DNA of 64,000 bases from Comamonadaceae bacterium. GTDB taxonomy: Bacteria > Pseudomonadota > Gammaproteobacteria > Burkholderiales > Burkholderiaceae_C. Location: the NCBI GenBank assembly GCA_947476285.1, contig CANJPU010000012.1, positions 1 to 64,000 on the forward strand, in the 5' to 3' direction. A program made the position numbers and the translations under genes. The notes under the pieces are model-generated. The model was not told the origin of the DNA. It saw only the letters and a program-made list of their open reading frames with translations, and made no database searches. Shown here piece by piece: positions 8,612 to 16,713 of this stretch. The stretch's first letter is position 1. Each line of letters starts with the position of its first letter.

Positions 8612-10234
8612 TCAATACCCCGCCGCCAGGCCATCGCGCCTTGAATCGGATGCCGCCACATAGCCTTCGCGCTTTGGGTCGCCCGCCCGGCAGATGAACT
8701 GCCCTGCGCCGAAGTCCTGGTAGTTGTCGTTGATCACGTCTACCTTGTGGCCACGCTCTGAGAGCGCTTGCAGCGTGGCCTTGTTCATCTGCTGCTCCAC
8801 ATTGATCTCCAGCCCTGAATTGAAGCGCCAGCGCGGCGCGTCGCAGGCAGCTTGGGGGTTTTGCTGGTAGTCCAGCATGCGTACCAGTGTTTGCATATGG
8901 CCCTGAGGCTGCATGTTGCCTCCCATGACACCAAAGCTCATGACAGGCTGACCGCCTTGCGTGAGAAAGCCCGGAATGATGGTGTGGAAAGGCCTCTTGC
9001 CGGGCGCCACCTGGTTGGGCCCCGGCTGCAGGCTGAAGCCGTGGCCGCGGTTTTGCAGGCTGACACCAAAGTGCGGCTCCACGCAACCCGACCCAAAGCC
9101 CATGTAATTGCTCTGGATGAAGCTGATCATCATGCCGTCTTCATCTGCCGCCGTCAGGTAGATGGTGCCGCCCTTGACCGGATTACCCGCACCAAAATCC
9201 TGTGCCCGCTTCATGTCAATTAGCTTGGCGCGACTGGCCAGATAGACATCGTCAAGCATCTGTGCGGGCGTCACCTCCATCGCGGCTGGCTCGGCCACAT
9301 AGCGATACACATCGGCAAATGCGAGCTTCATTGCCTCGATCTGCAAGTGCTGCGAATCGGCGCCATCCACTGGCAGGCCGGCCAAGTCGAATTTCTCAAG
9401 AATGCCCAGCGCCATCAGCGCCGCAATGCCCTGCCCGTTGGGCGGAATCTCATGCACCGTGTAGCCGCGATAGTCACGCGCAATTGGCTTGACCCACTCG
9501 GGTTTGAATGCCGCGAAATCGTGCGCGGTGATGCCACCGCCGTTCATGGCCGCGAATTGTTCGATGGCCTGGGCGATCTCGCCGCCATAGAGGGCACTGC
9601 CCTTGGTCTGCGCAATCGCGCGCAGCCCGCGCGCCGCAGCCTTGAACTGAAACAACTCGCCCACCTCAGGCGCACGCCCCCATGGCAGAAAGGATTCGGC
9701 AAAGCCGGGCATGTGTTGCAACTCAGGCGTGGCCGCCGCCCATTTTTGCTGCACCACCACCGGCATCAGGTAGCCGCGCTCGGCGATGTCGATGGCCGGC
9801 TCCAGCAAATCGGCAAAGGGCAGTTTGCCAAAGCGATCGCTCAACGCCACCCAGCCGGCCACCGCTCCTGGCACGGTCACAGAATCAAAGCCTCGCTTGG
9901 GCATCTTGCTGGCGTCGGGCCCGTACTTGCCCCGCAGGTGCTCGACGGTCCATGCCGCCGGCGCATGCCCCGATGAATTGAGCCCATGCAACTCCTTGCC
10001 GTCCCACAAGATCGCAAAGGCATCACTGCCCAGCCCATTGCTCACCGGCTCACAAATCATCATCGCAGCCGCCGCCGCAATGGCCGCGTCCACCGCATTG
10101 CCGCCCTTTTGCATCATCCGCAAGCCGGCCTGGGCCGCCAATGGATGTGAGGTGGAGACGATGTTGCGTGCGAACACCGGCAGGCGGGTGGTGGGATAGG
10201 GGTTTTGGAAATCGAATTTCATGATGGCAGTCAT
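8612..10234 (-). CDS. ggt: Gamma-glutamyltransferase family protein
   Basis: 540 aa from ATG 10234, chosen because GGGAGG precedes it by 9 nt; a second in-frame ATG is at 10222. It is an Ntn-hydrolase fold precursor: GGNAVDAAIAAAAAMMICEP and GLGSDAFAILWDG near the N-terminus, and the autocleavage/nucleophile Thr357 in KGGTIYLTAADEDG. The C-terminal small subunit has FHTIIPGF and MGGNMQPQGHMQ. No signal peptide is seen, unlike periplasmic E. coli Ggt, so it resembles the cytoplasmic Ggt-like enzymes that act on gamma-glutamyl amides or related substrates. Convergent with hipA, 4 bp apart; divergent from nth. Confidence 0.92.
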   Translation of the reverse strand: MTAIMKFDFQNPYPTTRLPVFARNIVSTSHPLAAQAGLRMMQKGGNAVDAAIAAAAAMMICEPVSNGLGSDAFAILWDGKELHGLNSSGHAPAAWTVEHLRGKYGPDASKMPKRGFDSVTVPGAVAGWVALSDRFGKLPFADLLEPAIDIAERGYLMPVVVQQKWAAATPELQHMPGFAESFLPWGRAPEVGELFQFKAAARGLRAIAQTKGSALYGGEIAQAIEQFAAMNGGGITAHDFAAFKPEWVKPIARDYRGYTVHEIPPNGQGIAALMALGILEKFDLAGLPVDGADSQHLQIEAMKLAFADVYRYVAEPAAMEVTPAQMLDDVYLASRAKLIDMKRAQDFGAGNPVKGGTIYLTAADEDGMMISFIQSNYMGFGSGCVEPHFGVSLQNRGHGFSLQPGPNQVAPGKRPFHTIIPGFLTQGGQPVMSFGVMGGNMQPQGHMQTLVRMLDYQQNPQAACDAPRWRFNSGLEINVEQQMNKATLQALSERGHKVDVINDNYQDFGAGQFICRAGDPKREGYVAASDSRRDGLAAGY

Positions 10235-10273
10235 TATGAATTGCCTCCCCCCTTGCCGCACAATCGCAGACTG

Positions 10274-10915
10274 ATGAAAAAAGACCTGATCGAACCCTTC
10301 TTCGCCACCCTGCGCGCGGCCAATCCACAGCCCACCACCGAGCTGGAGTTCACCACGCCCTTTGAGCTGCTCACCGCCGTGCTGCTCTCGGCCCAGGCCA
10401 CCGATGTCAGCGTGAACAAGGCCACGCGCAGGCTGTTCCCTGTGGCCAGCACGCCGCAAGCCATTCTCGACCTGGGCCTGGAAAAACTGGAAGGCTATAT
10501 CAAGACCATCGGCCTGTATCCCACCAAGGCGCGCAATCTGATGAAGACCTGCCGCATCCTGGTGGACCAATACGGAGGTGAGATACCCCGCACACGAGAG
10601 GCGCTCGAATCGCTGCCAGGTGTGGGCCGAAAGACAGCCAACGTGGTGCTGAACGTGGCCTTTGGGCACGAGACCATGGCGGTGGACACCCACATCTTTC
10701 GCGTGGCCAACCGCACCGGCCTGGCGCCGGGCAAGAACCCGCTGGAAGTAGAGCTGGCCCTGATGAAGCGCGTGCCCAGGCAGTATCTGGTGGATGCGCA
10801 CCATTGGCTGATTCTGCATGGGCGCTATGTGTGCGTGGCCCGCACGCCCCGCTGCTGGCAGTGCGCGGTAGAGCGCTATTGCGATTTCAAGCCCAAGACG
10901 CCGGCCCCTGGGTAA
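10274..10915 (+). CDS. nth: Endonuclease III (DNA glycosylase/AP lyase)
   Basis: 213 aa. Start at ATG 10274 aligns with E. coli Nth (about 211 aa). Helix-hairpin-helix LPGVGRKTANVVLN carries catalytic Lys120, and Asp138 lies in VDTHIFR. The 4Fe-4S cluster ligands are Cys187, Cys194, Cys197 and Cys203 (C-X6-C-X2-C-X5-C). It excises oxidised pyrimidines in base excision repair. Divergent from the gamma-glutamyltransferase with only about 40 bp between starts, and convergent with the phosphatase that follows. Confidence 0.97.
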   Translation: MKKDLIEPFFATLRAANPQPTTELEFTTPFELLTAVLLSAQATDVSVNKATRRLFPVASTPQAILDLGLEKLEGYIKTIGLYPTKARNLMKTCRILVDQYGGEIPRTREALESLPGVGRKTANVVLNVAFGHETMAVDTHIFRVANRTGLAPGKNPLEVELALMKRVPRQYLVDAHHWLILHGRYVCVARTPRCWQCAVERYCDFKPKTPAPG

Positions 10916-10918
10916 GCG

Positions 10919-12568
10919 TCAAGGGGCGGCGAAAGGCAACAAGCGCCCCTCGTTGGTTGAAGGTGCATTCACACCGAGCAGGCGAGCTATCGTTGGCGCA
11001 ATGTCCACCACCAGCACACGGCTGTCGATACGCCCGGGCTTCACCCAGCGCGGGCCCCACAGCATGATGGGCACATGGGTGTCGTATTCATGGGGTGAGC
11101 CATGGGTGGCCACATTGCGTGAACTCGTCCAGAACGGCTTGAACACAAACATCACGTCGCCCGACAATTCCTGGTGCCAGCTCCTGCGCATGGCTTCGAA
11201 AAACGGCGCGCCGCTGCGGCTGCCAGCCTGCAGCTCATGCCGCGTATAGGCCGCAGCCACCGAATCTTCTGCCTGCAACAAGCCGCGCGCTGCCTCGGCT
11301 ACCGCATCCAGCGCCAAACCATGGCGCGCCAGCAGATTTCGGTCTATCACCAGCGTGGAAGCCGATGTGAACGGCACCAGCCGCGCCACACCAAATCGCT
11401 GCTGCAGTTGCGCATTGACCCGCGCCAGCACCTGCCCGCCCGAGAAGCGCGGCGAGGCAATGCCTCTCTGCTCGCTGTATTGCGGCGCGGGCATGAAGCC
11501 GTGGTCCGAGCTGAGCACGGCGACGTAGTTGTTTGGTCCCACCTTGCGGTCCAGGTCCTGAAAGAAAGCCTGCAACTGCTTGTCGGTCTGCAGCAAATGG
11601 TCGTGAGACAAACGCGCCTCTGCACCCCACAGATGATTGACATAGTCATGGGCGGACAGGCTGATGGCCAGGATGTCAGGTGAATCGTCCTGGCCAAGCT
11701 GCTCTGCATCCAGGGCGGCGCGCGCAAAATCCAGGGCGAGCGCGTCGGCGAAAGGGCTGTGTAGCAGGCCTGCGTAAAACGCCGCATTGGGCGCATCGTC
11801 GCGCGGCGCCCCCATCATCATCGGCAGCTTGCCACCGCCCGGGCCGAACCAGGGCTGGTTGTCGGGCACGGAGCGGGCGTATGCGGCCTCTGGCAGCAGG
11901 GGCTTCCATTCGGCCTTGAAGTAGCGATCGGCCGGCCGGCGCGCATTGAACGCGTTGACCCATGCCGGATGCTCCTTCATGTAGTAACTGCTGGACGCGA
12001 ACTGCCCTGTGTCGCTCATGTACACGTAAGCCGTGCCGCGATGGCCCGCCAGCAAGATGGCGCCCCGATCCTTGCCCGAAATGGCGATCACCTTGGAGCC
12101 GGGGGAAGCACCGCGCAACACATCGCCCACGGCCTGCACTTTCAGATTGCGCGGGCTGGTGCCGTCCAGCGGTTTTGTCGGGTGACCGATGTAGCTGGCC
12201 GAGCTGTCACCCACGCAGTATTGGGGCTGCCCAGTGTCGCGGTCTCGCCATTCGTTGCCAATGATGCCGCTGCGATTGGCGTAGGCGCCGGTGAGCATGG
12301 CCGCATGACCGCTGGCGGTGACGGTGAGGGCATGGCCATGGTGCGCCTGCGAAAACCAGGCGCCCCGGTCCAGAAAGCGCGCCAGCCCATCTGGCTGCAA
12401 CTGATCGCGATAGGCCAAAGCTTGCCATTGCGGCAGACCATCCAGCACCAGCATCACCACCAGGCGGGGCCTGCCTTGGGCCGCAAACAATGCTTGCGAA
12501 CCCAGCACGCCCGCAAGCAAGGCGACAATCGCCAGCGCAAACTGAAGCAGCCGTTTGTTCATGCGCAA
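10919..12568 (-). CDS. Periplasmic alkaline phosphatase-superfamily protein (PafA-like)
   Basis: 549 aa with a signal peptide (KRLLQFALAIVALLAGVLGSQALFA). Features of the alkaline phosphatase/nucleotide pyrophosphatase superfamily: first metal site VLDGL (Asp43), a Thr nucleophile in the T-V-T-A-S-G-H segment at 82-88, SAHDYVNH, SSDHGF, and the C-terminal metal motif HGSPHEYDTHVP. The Thr nucleophile and order of motifs point to PafA-type phosphomonoesterases rather than PhoA (Ser). It would release phosphate from organic esters in the periplasm. No Pho box could be assigned in the 114-bp upstream gap, which instead holds an 18-bp palindrome. Confidence 0.82.
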   Translation of the reverse strand: MRMNKRLLQFALAIVALLAGVLGSQALFAAQGRPRLVVMLVLDGLPQWQALAYRDQLQPDGLARFLDRGAWFSQAHHGHALTVTASGHAAMLTGAYANRSGIIGNEWRDRDTGQPQYCVGDSSASYIGHPTKPLDGTSPRNLKVQAVGDVLRGASPGSKVIAISGKDRGAILLAGHRGTAYVYMSDTGQFASSSYYMKEHPAWVNAFNARRPADRYFKAEWKPLLPEAAYARSVPDNQPWFGPGGGKLPMMMGAPRDDAPNAAFYAGLLHSPFADALALDFARAALDAEQLGQDDSPDILAISLSAHDYVNHLWGAEARLSHDHLLQTDKQLQAFFQDLDRKVGPNNYVAVLSSDHGFMPAPQYSEQRGIASPRFSGGQVLARVNAQLQQRFGVARLVPFTSASTLVIDRNLLARHGLALDAVAEAARGLLQAEDSVAAAYTRHELQAGSRSGAPFFEAMRRSWHQELSGDVMFVFKPFWTSSRNVATHGSPHEYDTHVPIMLWGPRWVKPGRIDSRVLVVDIAPTIARLLGVNAPSTNEGRLLPFAAP

Positions 12569-12611
12569 TTGTCGAACCCGTCAGCCCCGCAGCCCACTTG
12601 CGCGGGCAAAA

Positions 12612-12629
12612 GCTGCTTGATCAAGCAGC
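12612..12629. repeat. 18-bp perfect palindrome
   Basis: GCTGCTTGA-TCAAGCAGC is a perfect dyad in the gap between the universal stress gene stop (12683) and the phosphatase start (12568). It lies 44 bp before the phosphatase start codon. It could be an operator for the phosphatase or a transcript-end hairpin for usp; with no loop and no T tract, an operator fits better. Confidence 0.45.
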
Positions 12630-12682
12630 AGCCGGCATCGAGCGAATGCATCGCCCGCTTGCAGCTCAAGCCAGTTGCTCGT

Positions 12683-13120
12683 TCATGAAGTGATCACGAT
12701 CAGCACGCTGCACGGCGCATGCTCGATCAGCGCGCCAGAGATGGAGCCGCGCCACCAACGTGCGGCCCAGCCGTCCAGATGCTTGTGGCCCACGATGATG
12801 AGGTCTGATTTGACCTTGCGCGCGAACTTGGTGATCTCGTCGATCGCCTCGCCCACCACCACCTCGCCCCGTGCGGTAAAGCCCATCTTGGCCAGGCGCT
12901 GCACACCGTCGTCCATCACTGCCTGGTGCTTCTTTCGCTCGCGCTCTTCGAGTTCCATGTCATAGACGCCGCCCTCCAGGCCCACGAAGCTCATGGCAGA
13001 GGGCATGACAGCGATCAGGTAAAGCTCTGCCTGCCCCCATTGCGCCAGCTCGCCGCAATCGAGCAAGGCCTTTTGCCCGGCGTCGGAGCCGTCGTAAGCC
13101 AACAGAATTCGCTTGTACAT
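12683..13120 (-). CDS. Universal stress protein (UspA family)
   Basis: 145 aa from ATG 13120 (GGGAG 7 nt upstream). N-terminal MYKRILLAYDGSDAGQKAL is the standard Usp beta1-loop with Asp, and the ATP-binding type motif is GHKHLDGWAARWWRGSISGALIEHAPCSVLIV, i.e. the G-2x-G-9x-G(S/T)-like signature in a slightly altered form. It probably binds ATP and acts in stress survival. Single gene; downstream palindrome at 12612-12629 and upstream neighbour btuD ends about 80 bp away. No FNR-like box was found upstream, in contrast to genes of the 33-46 kb island. Confidence 0.88.
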   Translation of the reverse strand: MYKRILLAYDGSDAGQKALLDCGELAQWGQAELYLIAVMPSAMSFVGLEGGVYDMELEERERKKHQAVMDDGVQRLAKMGFTARGEVVVGEAIDEITKFARKVKSDLIIVGHKHLDGWAARWWRGSISGALIEHAPCSVLIVITS

Positions 13121-13201
13121 AAAAAGCTCCCGGGAGTCGATTCGGCGCAAGCATAGACGCATCCTCGCGCTTTGTCATGTGAGGCAGCACCATTATTTTG
13201 G

Positions 13202-14008
13202 CTACCCCTTATCAGGCTCATCCAATGCCGATGCCAGTTGCGGCAGAGCGACCCATTGCCCGGCCAGCGAGTGCACCCGCAGACGATGCTGAAAAACCTG
13301 TTCCAGTGCGCGGTGCGTGGCTTCGTTGCCACAGTCGCCTTGCGCCATGACCGTTCCGGCCTGCATCACCACCATTTCATCGGCATGCAGGGCCATGGTG
13401 ATCTCATGCAGCACGCACAGCGCGGTACCGCCCTGGCGCACGTGCTGGCGCACGATGCGAAGCCAGTCGGCCTGATGGGGCGGATCCAGGTTGGCCAGAG
13501 GCTCATCCATGATCAGCACAGGTGCCTGCACTGCGAGCGCCCGTGCCAGCAACACACGCTGGCGCTCGCCCCCTGACAGGCTGCCCAGCGGCCGGCCACG
13601 CCAGTCCCAGCATTGGGTTTCGCGCATGGCCGACTCCACCGCCGCCTGATCGCCAGCGCTGGGGCTACCCAGCCACGACTGATGTGGAAGACGCCCGAGC
13701 ATGACCACATCGTGCGCGAGCAGATCTTGCGCCCCGCCTTCGCTCTGCCCCAGCCAAGCGAGCGAACGCGCACGCCCGCGAGAGTCCCATTCAGTTGCGT
13801 CCCGACCCAGTATCCGCACCCGGCCTTCGTAGGGCAGCAATTGGGCCAGGGCCTTTAGCAAGCTTGTCTTGCCCGCACCGTTGGGCCCGACAATGGCGGT
13901 CCAGCGGCCTGATGGCACCGACAAATCCACACCGTGCAGCACTTCGACGCCACCCAGCCGCACCCGCAGGCCCTGGGCCTGTAGTGCAACGCCGGCGCCC
14001 CCGCTCAC
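13202..14008 (-). CDS. btuD: Cobalamin/iron-siderophore ABC transporter ATP-binding protein
   Basis: 268 aa starting at GTG 14008, which overlaps the btuC stop codon (14005-14007). The open frame extends much further upstream but only as a shadow of btuC. Walker A GPNGAGKT (41-48), signature LSGGERQ (144-150), Walker B VLIMDEP (164-170) and the switch His in LHEITMA are all present. As last gene of the riboswitch-controlled operon with a FecCD permease and cobalamin-binding proteins, it should energise vitamin B12 import. Confidence 0.92.
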   Translation of the reverse strand: MSGGAGVALQAQGLRVRLGGVEVLHGVDLSVPSGRWTAIVGPNGAGKTSLLKALAQLLPYEGRVRILGRDATEWDSRGRARSLAWLGQSEGGAQDLLAHDVVMLGRLPHQSWLGSPSAGDQAAVESAMRETQCWDWRGRPLGSLSGGERQRVLLARALAVQAPVLIMDEPLANLDPPHQADWLRIVRQHVRQGGTALCVLHEITMALHADEMVVMQAGTVMAQGDCGNEATHRALEQVFQHRLRVHSLAGQWVALPQLASALDEPDKG

Positions 14009-15003
14009 AAGGGCCTCCGGTGCATCAGCCACAGAAGGTACCCTCCGCCCAGCACCGCGGTGAGCACGCCCACCGGCAGCTCCTGTGGGGCCAACATCCA
14101 GCGCGCCAGCACATCCGCAGCCAGCAGCAATGTGCCGCCCGTCATGGCCGAGAGCGGTAGCAGCCAGCGATGTGTGGGCTTGACAGCCGCGCGCACCAGA
14201 TGCGGCGCAACCAGGCCGATGAAGGCAATCAAACCCACCTGAGCCACCGCAGCGCCGGTGGCCAGCGCCATCACACCGATCAGCACCACACGCACCGGCG
14301 TCAAGGCCACGCCCAAGCTGGCGGCGGTGGTCTCGCCCAATGACATGGCGTCCAGCGCGCGGCTCAAGACAAGGCCCGCCGCCAGGCTGGGCACCAGCAC
14401 CGCAGCCAGCAGCCACGCGCTGGTGCCGCCCAAGAATCCTGTGGTGCCCAGCAAAAAGGACTGCATGGCCGGAATGATGTCGGGCTCGCGGTACATCACC
14501 AGAGATGCGAATGCGCCAAACACCATGCCCACCACCACCCCGGCCAGCAGCAAGCGCAGCGTGTGCTGCACGCCCCGCGCCAGGCCGAGCGTCACGATCA
14601 CCGCCAGCACAGCGCCCGCGAAACCCGCACCGGTCAGCCCTATGCGTGCCATCCAGCCCGAAGCCTCCACCGGCGATACACCGATGAGCACCAGCAGCAA
14701 GGCCACGCCCAAGGCGGCGCCGGTGGCACTGCCCAGTAAATACGGGTCGGCCAAGGGATTGCGAAACAGGCCTTGCGCCACAGCACCGGCCAGACCGAGC
14801 AAACCGCCCGCGAGCCAGGCGCCCAGCGTTCGCGGAATGCGGATGTCCCACAAGATGGCCGATGCCGTATCGCCCGGCGCGCCCCACAAAGGCTCCCAAC
14901 CCATGCTGCCCACCGCCGTGCCCAGGACGCACAGCGCAGCGCCCAGCGCCAGCAACAACAGGCTCATGGCCAGCGGTGATGCGCTGGAGCGCGCTGGGCT
15001 CAT
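14005..15003 (-). CDS. btuC: FecCD-family ABC permease (cobalamin uptake)
   Basis: 332 aa from ATG 15003, which overlaps the btuF stop by ATGA; a longer frame starts at 15036 but lies inside btuF. It is very hydrophobic with about ten membrane segments and family motifs: WDIRIPRTLGAWLAGGLLGLAG, GLFRNPLADPYLLGSATGAALG, LLLAGVVVGMVFGA, IAFIGLVAPHLVR and LPVGVLTAVLGG. These are typical of BtuC/FhuB/FecD permeases. Cobalamin is inferred from the riboswitch and partner genes, not from the permease itself. Confidence 0.92.
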   Translation of the reverse strand: MSPARSSASPLAMSLLLLALGAALCVLGTAVGSMGWEPLWGAPGDTASAILWDIRIPRTLGAWLAGGLLGLAGAVAQGLFRNPLADPYLLGSATGAALGVALLLVLIGVSPVEASGWMARIGLTGAGFAGAVLAVIVTLGLARGVQHTLRLLLAGVVVGMVFGAFASLVMYREPDIIPAMQSFLLGTTGFLGGTSAWLLAAVLVPSLAAGLVLSRALDAMSLGETTAASLGVALTPVRVVLIGVMALATGAAVAQVGLIAFIGLVAPHLVRAAVKPTHRWLLPLSAMTGGTLLLAADVLARWMLAPQELPVGVLTAVLGGGYLLWLMHRRPL

Positions 15004-15881
15004 GGAGCGCCCCCGCGCAAGGGCACGCGCAGGCACTGGGCCATGGCACGCGCGGCCTCGCCCAGGCGTGGGCCCGGCCGGGTGACCACATCGCTGCGCT
15101 GCGCATCAAGTGCGCAGACCCTGCCCTCGCGAATGGCTGTGATGCGCTGCCAGCCCGGCCGATCACGCAGCGCACGCGCATTGTTGTCCGCGATCATGAT
15201 GACCTGCGGATCGGCACGCACCACAAACTCCGGGTTGAGCTTGGGAACGCTGCCAAGCGATCCGGGGACGATGTTGACCAGGCCCATGCGGGTCATCAAC
15301 TCGCCAATGTGCGAGATCTCGCTGGCCGCATAGGGGCCGCTGCTGACTTCGAAATACACGCGTGTGCCGCGCGCCTGCGGCCCCAGCGTGTGGGCTGCTG
15401 CATCAATGCTCGCCTGAACGCGGCCCCACAGCGCCTGCGCACCTGGCACACCCAGCACCTGCCCGAGCTTTAGCAAAGTGCGGTGCACATCCTCCAGTGT
15501 TTTCATGTCCAGGGCGAAGACCTTCACTCCAAGCGCTTCCAGGCGCTGCAAGGCACGCGACGAGGATGCAAGCAAGACCAGATCGGGCTTTAGGCCGATG
15601 ATGCGTTCGATGTTGGCGTCATCCACACCGCCGATGTGCGGCAGCCGGGCAATCTGCGCCGGCCAGTTGGAGTAATTGTCCACCGCCACCAGACGCTCGC
15701 AAGCGCCCAACTCGCACACGCTTTCAGTCACAGACGGCAGCAGGCTCACCACACGCTGTGGGGGCGCGGGAAACAACACGGCAACGCCGCGATCGTCAAG
15801 CACCTGCAAAGCCTGCGCGCCAGTTGACAAGACCGCCAGCCACAGCAGCAGGCAGCGGCCAAGCAGGCGCATCTCACGCAT
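15000..15881 (-). CDS. btuF: Periplasmic cobalamin-binding protein (BtuF-like)
   Basis: 293 aa with an N-terminal signal peptide (RLLGRCLLLWLAVLSTGAQAL). ATG 15881 or 15872 could be used. Periplasmic-binding-protein class III features: RVVSLLPSVTESVCELGACERLVAVDNYSNWP, GVDDANIERIIGLKPDLVL, and a long central helix at about residues 128-150. This S-L-x-P-S-x-T-E segment is characteristic of BtuF. It delivers B12 to BtuCD. It overlaps the preceding binding-protein gene by 8 bp and the following permease by 4 bp. Confidence 0.9.
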   Translation of the reverse strand: MREMRLLGRCLLLWLAVLSTGAQALQVLDDRGVAVLFPAPPQRVVSLLPSVTESVCELGACERLVAVDNYSNWPAQIARLPHIGGVDDANIERIIGLKPDLVLLASSSRALQRLEALGVKVFALDMKTLEDVHRTLLKLGQVLGVPGAQALWGRVQASIDAAAHTLGPQARGTRVYFEVSSGPYAASEISHIGELMTRMGLVNIVPGSLGSVPKLNPEFVVRADPQVIMIADNNARALRDRPGWQRITAIREGRVCALDAQRSDVVTRPGPRLGEAARAMAQCLRVPLRGGAP

Positions 15882-16680
15882 GCGTCAGGCTCCATTTCAT
15901 GATGATGCGGTGCAGTTGCTCGACACCATCGGTGAGCGCGGCCGGGCCGGGCTGCAAAATGTCTGCTGATTTGATCTCGAACAATTGCCCATCGCGCACT
16001 GCGGCCACATCTTGCCAGCCGGGACGGGCGGCGACTTTCTCCGCGCGAAACTTCTTGCCGCACCAGGAACCAATGATGATGTCCGGGTTGCGCCGCACAA
16101 TCTCGCTGCCATCGGCGATGATGCGCTCGCGCCCCATCGGCTCAGTTGCCAGCTCGGGAAAACAATCGTCGCCGCCGGCCATTTCAATCAGCTCTGACAC
16201 CCAGCGTATTGCACTGATGTGCGGCTCGTCCCACTCCTCGAAATAGACGCGCGGACGCCGGGGCAAGGCCCGACCGCGCAAGTCGATCCGGGCCAGCCGA
16301 TTGCGCATGGTATGCATGATCTCCAGCGCGCGCGATGCCTGCCCGATCATGCCGGCCACTTGGTACATCATGGAGAAAATCTCATCCACGCTGCGCTGGT
16401 TGAACACCGTGACCTGCACACCCTTGCGGATCAACTCGGCCGCAATGTCGGCCTGCAAATCCGAGAAGCCAAACACACAATCGGGCTGCAGAGCCAGGAT
16501 CTTGTCGATCTTGGCCGACAAGAAGGCGCTGACCCTGGGCTTTTCTTCACGTGCGCGGCGCGGGCGCACGGTGTAGCCGGAAATTCCCACGATGCGCGCC
16601 TCCTGCCCCAGCATGTAAAGCCATTCGGTTGTCTCCTCGGTCAGGCAGACGATGCGGTGGGGGCCGGGTCCGAATGGCAT
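15874..16680 (-). CDS. Second cobalamin-binding-type protein lacking a signal peptide
   Basis: 268 aa, a class III substrate-binding fold like BtuF: IVCLTEETTEWLYMLGQEARIVGISGYTVRP, FLSAKIDKILALQPDCVFGFSDLQADIAAELI, FNQRSVDEIFSMM, YFEEWDEPHISAIRWVSELIEMAGG and GRPGW-like ARPGWQDVAAVRDGQ. It starts directly with the mature-type sequence (MPFGPGPHRIVCL), and I see no signal peptide or upstream in-frame extension with one. It therefore may be cytoplasmic, unlike BtuF encoded right after it. Such proteins occur in other proteobacterial B12 loci; their role (trafficking, sensing) is unclear to me. Confidence 0.8.
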   Translation of the reverse strand: MPFGPGPHRIVCLTEETTEWLYMLGQEARIVGISGYTVRPRRAREEKPRVSAFLSAKIDKILALQPDCVFGFSDLQADIAAELIRKGVQVTVFNQRSVDEIFSMMYQVAGMIGQASRALEIMHTMRNRLARIDLRGRALPRRPRVYFEEWDEPHISAIRWVSELIEMAGGDDCFPELATEPMGRERIIADGSEIVRRNPDIIIGSWCGKKFRAEKVAARPGWQDVAAVRDGQLFEIKSADILQPGPAALTDGVEQLHRIIMKWSLTHA

Positions 16681-16713
16681 GGTGTCAACTCCTTATAGAC
16701 GAATGGAATCTCT

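Noticed and set aside
10235-10819. Extended N-terminus of gamma-glutamyltransferase
   Set aside because: It would lie antisense over nth and has no family similarity. The ribosome binding site GGGAGG fits ATG 10234.
13202-15181. One 659-aa protein covering btuD and beyond
   Set aside because: The upstream half is the shadow of the well-supported btuC on the same strand in another frame. GTG 14008 overlapping the btuC stop gives a normal ATPase of 268 aa.
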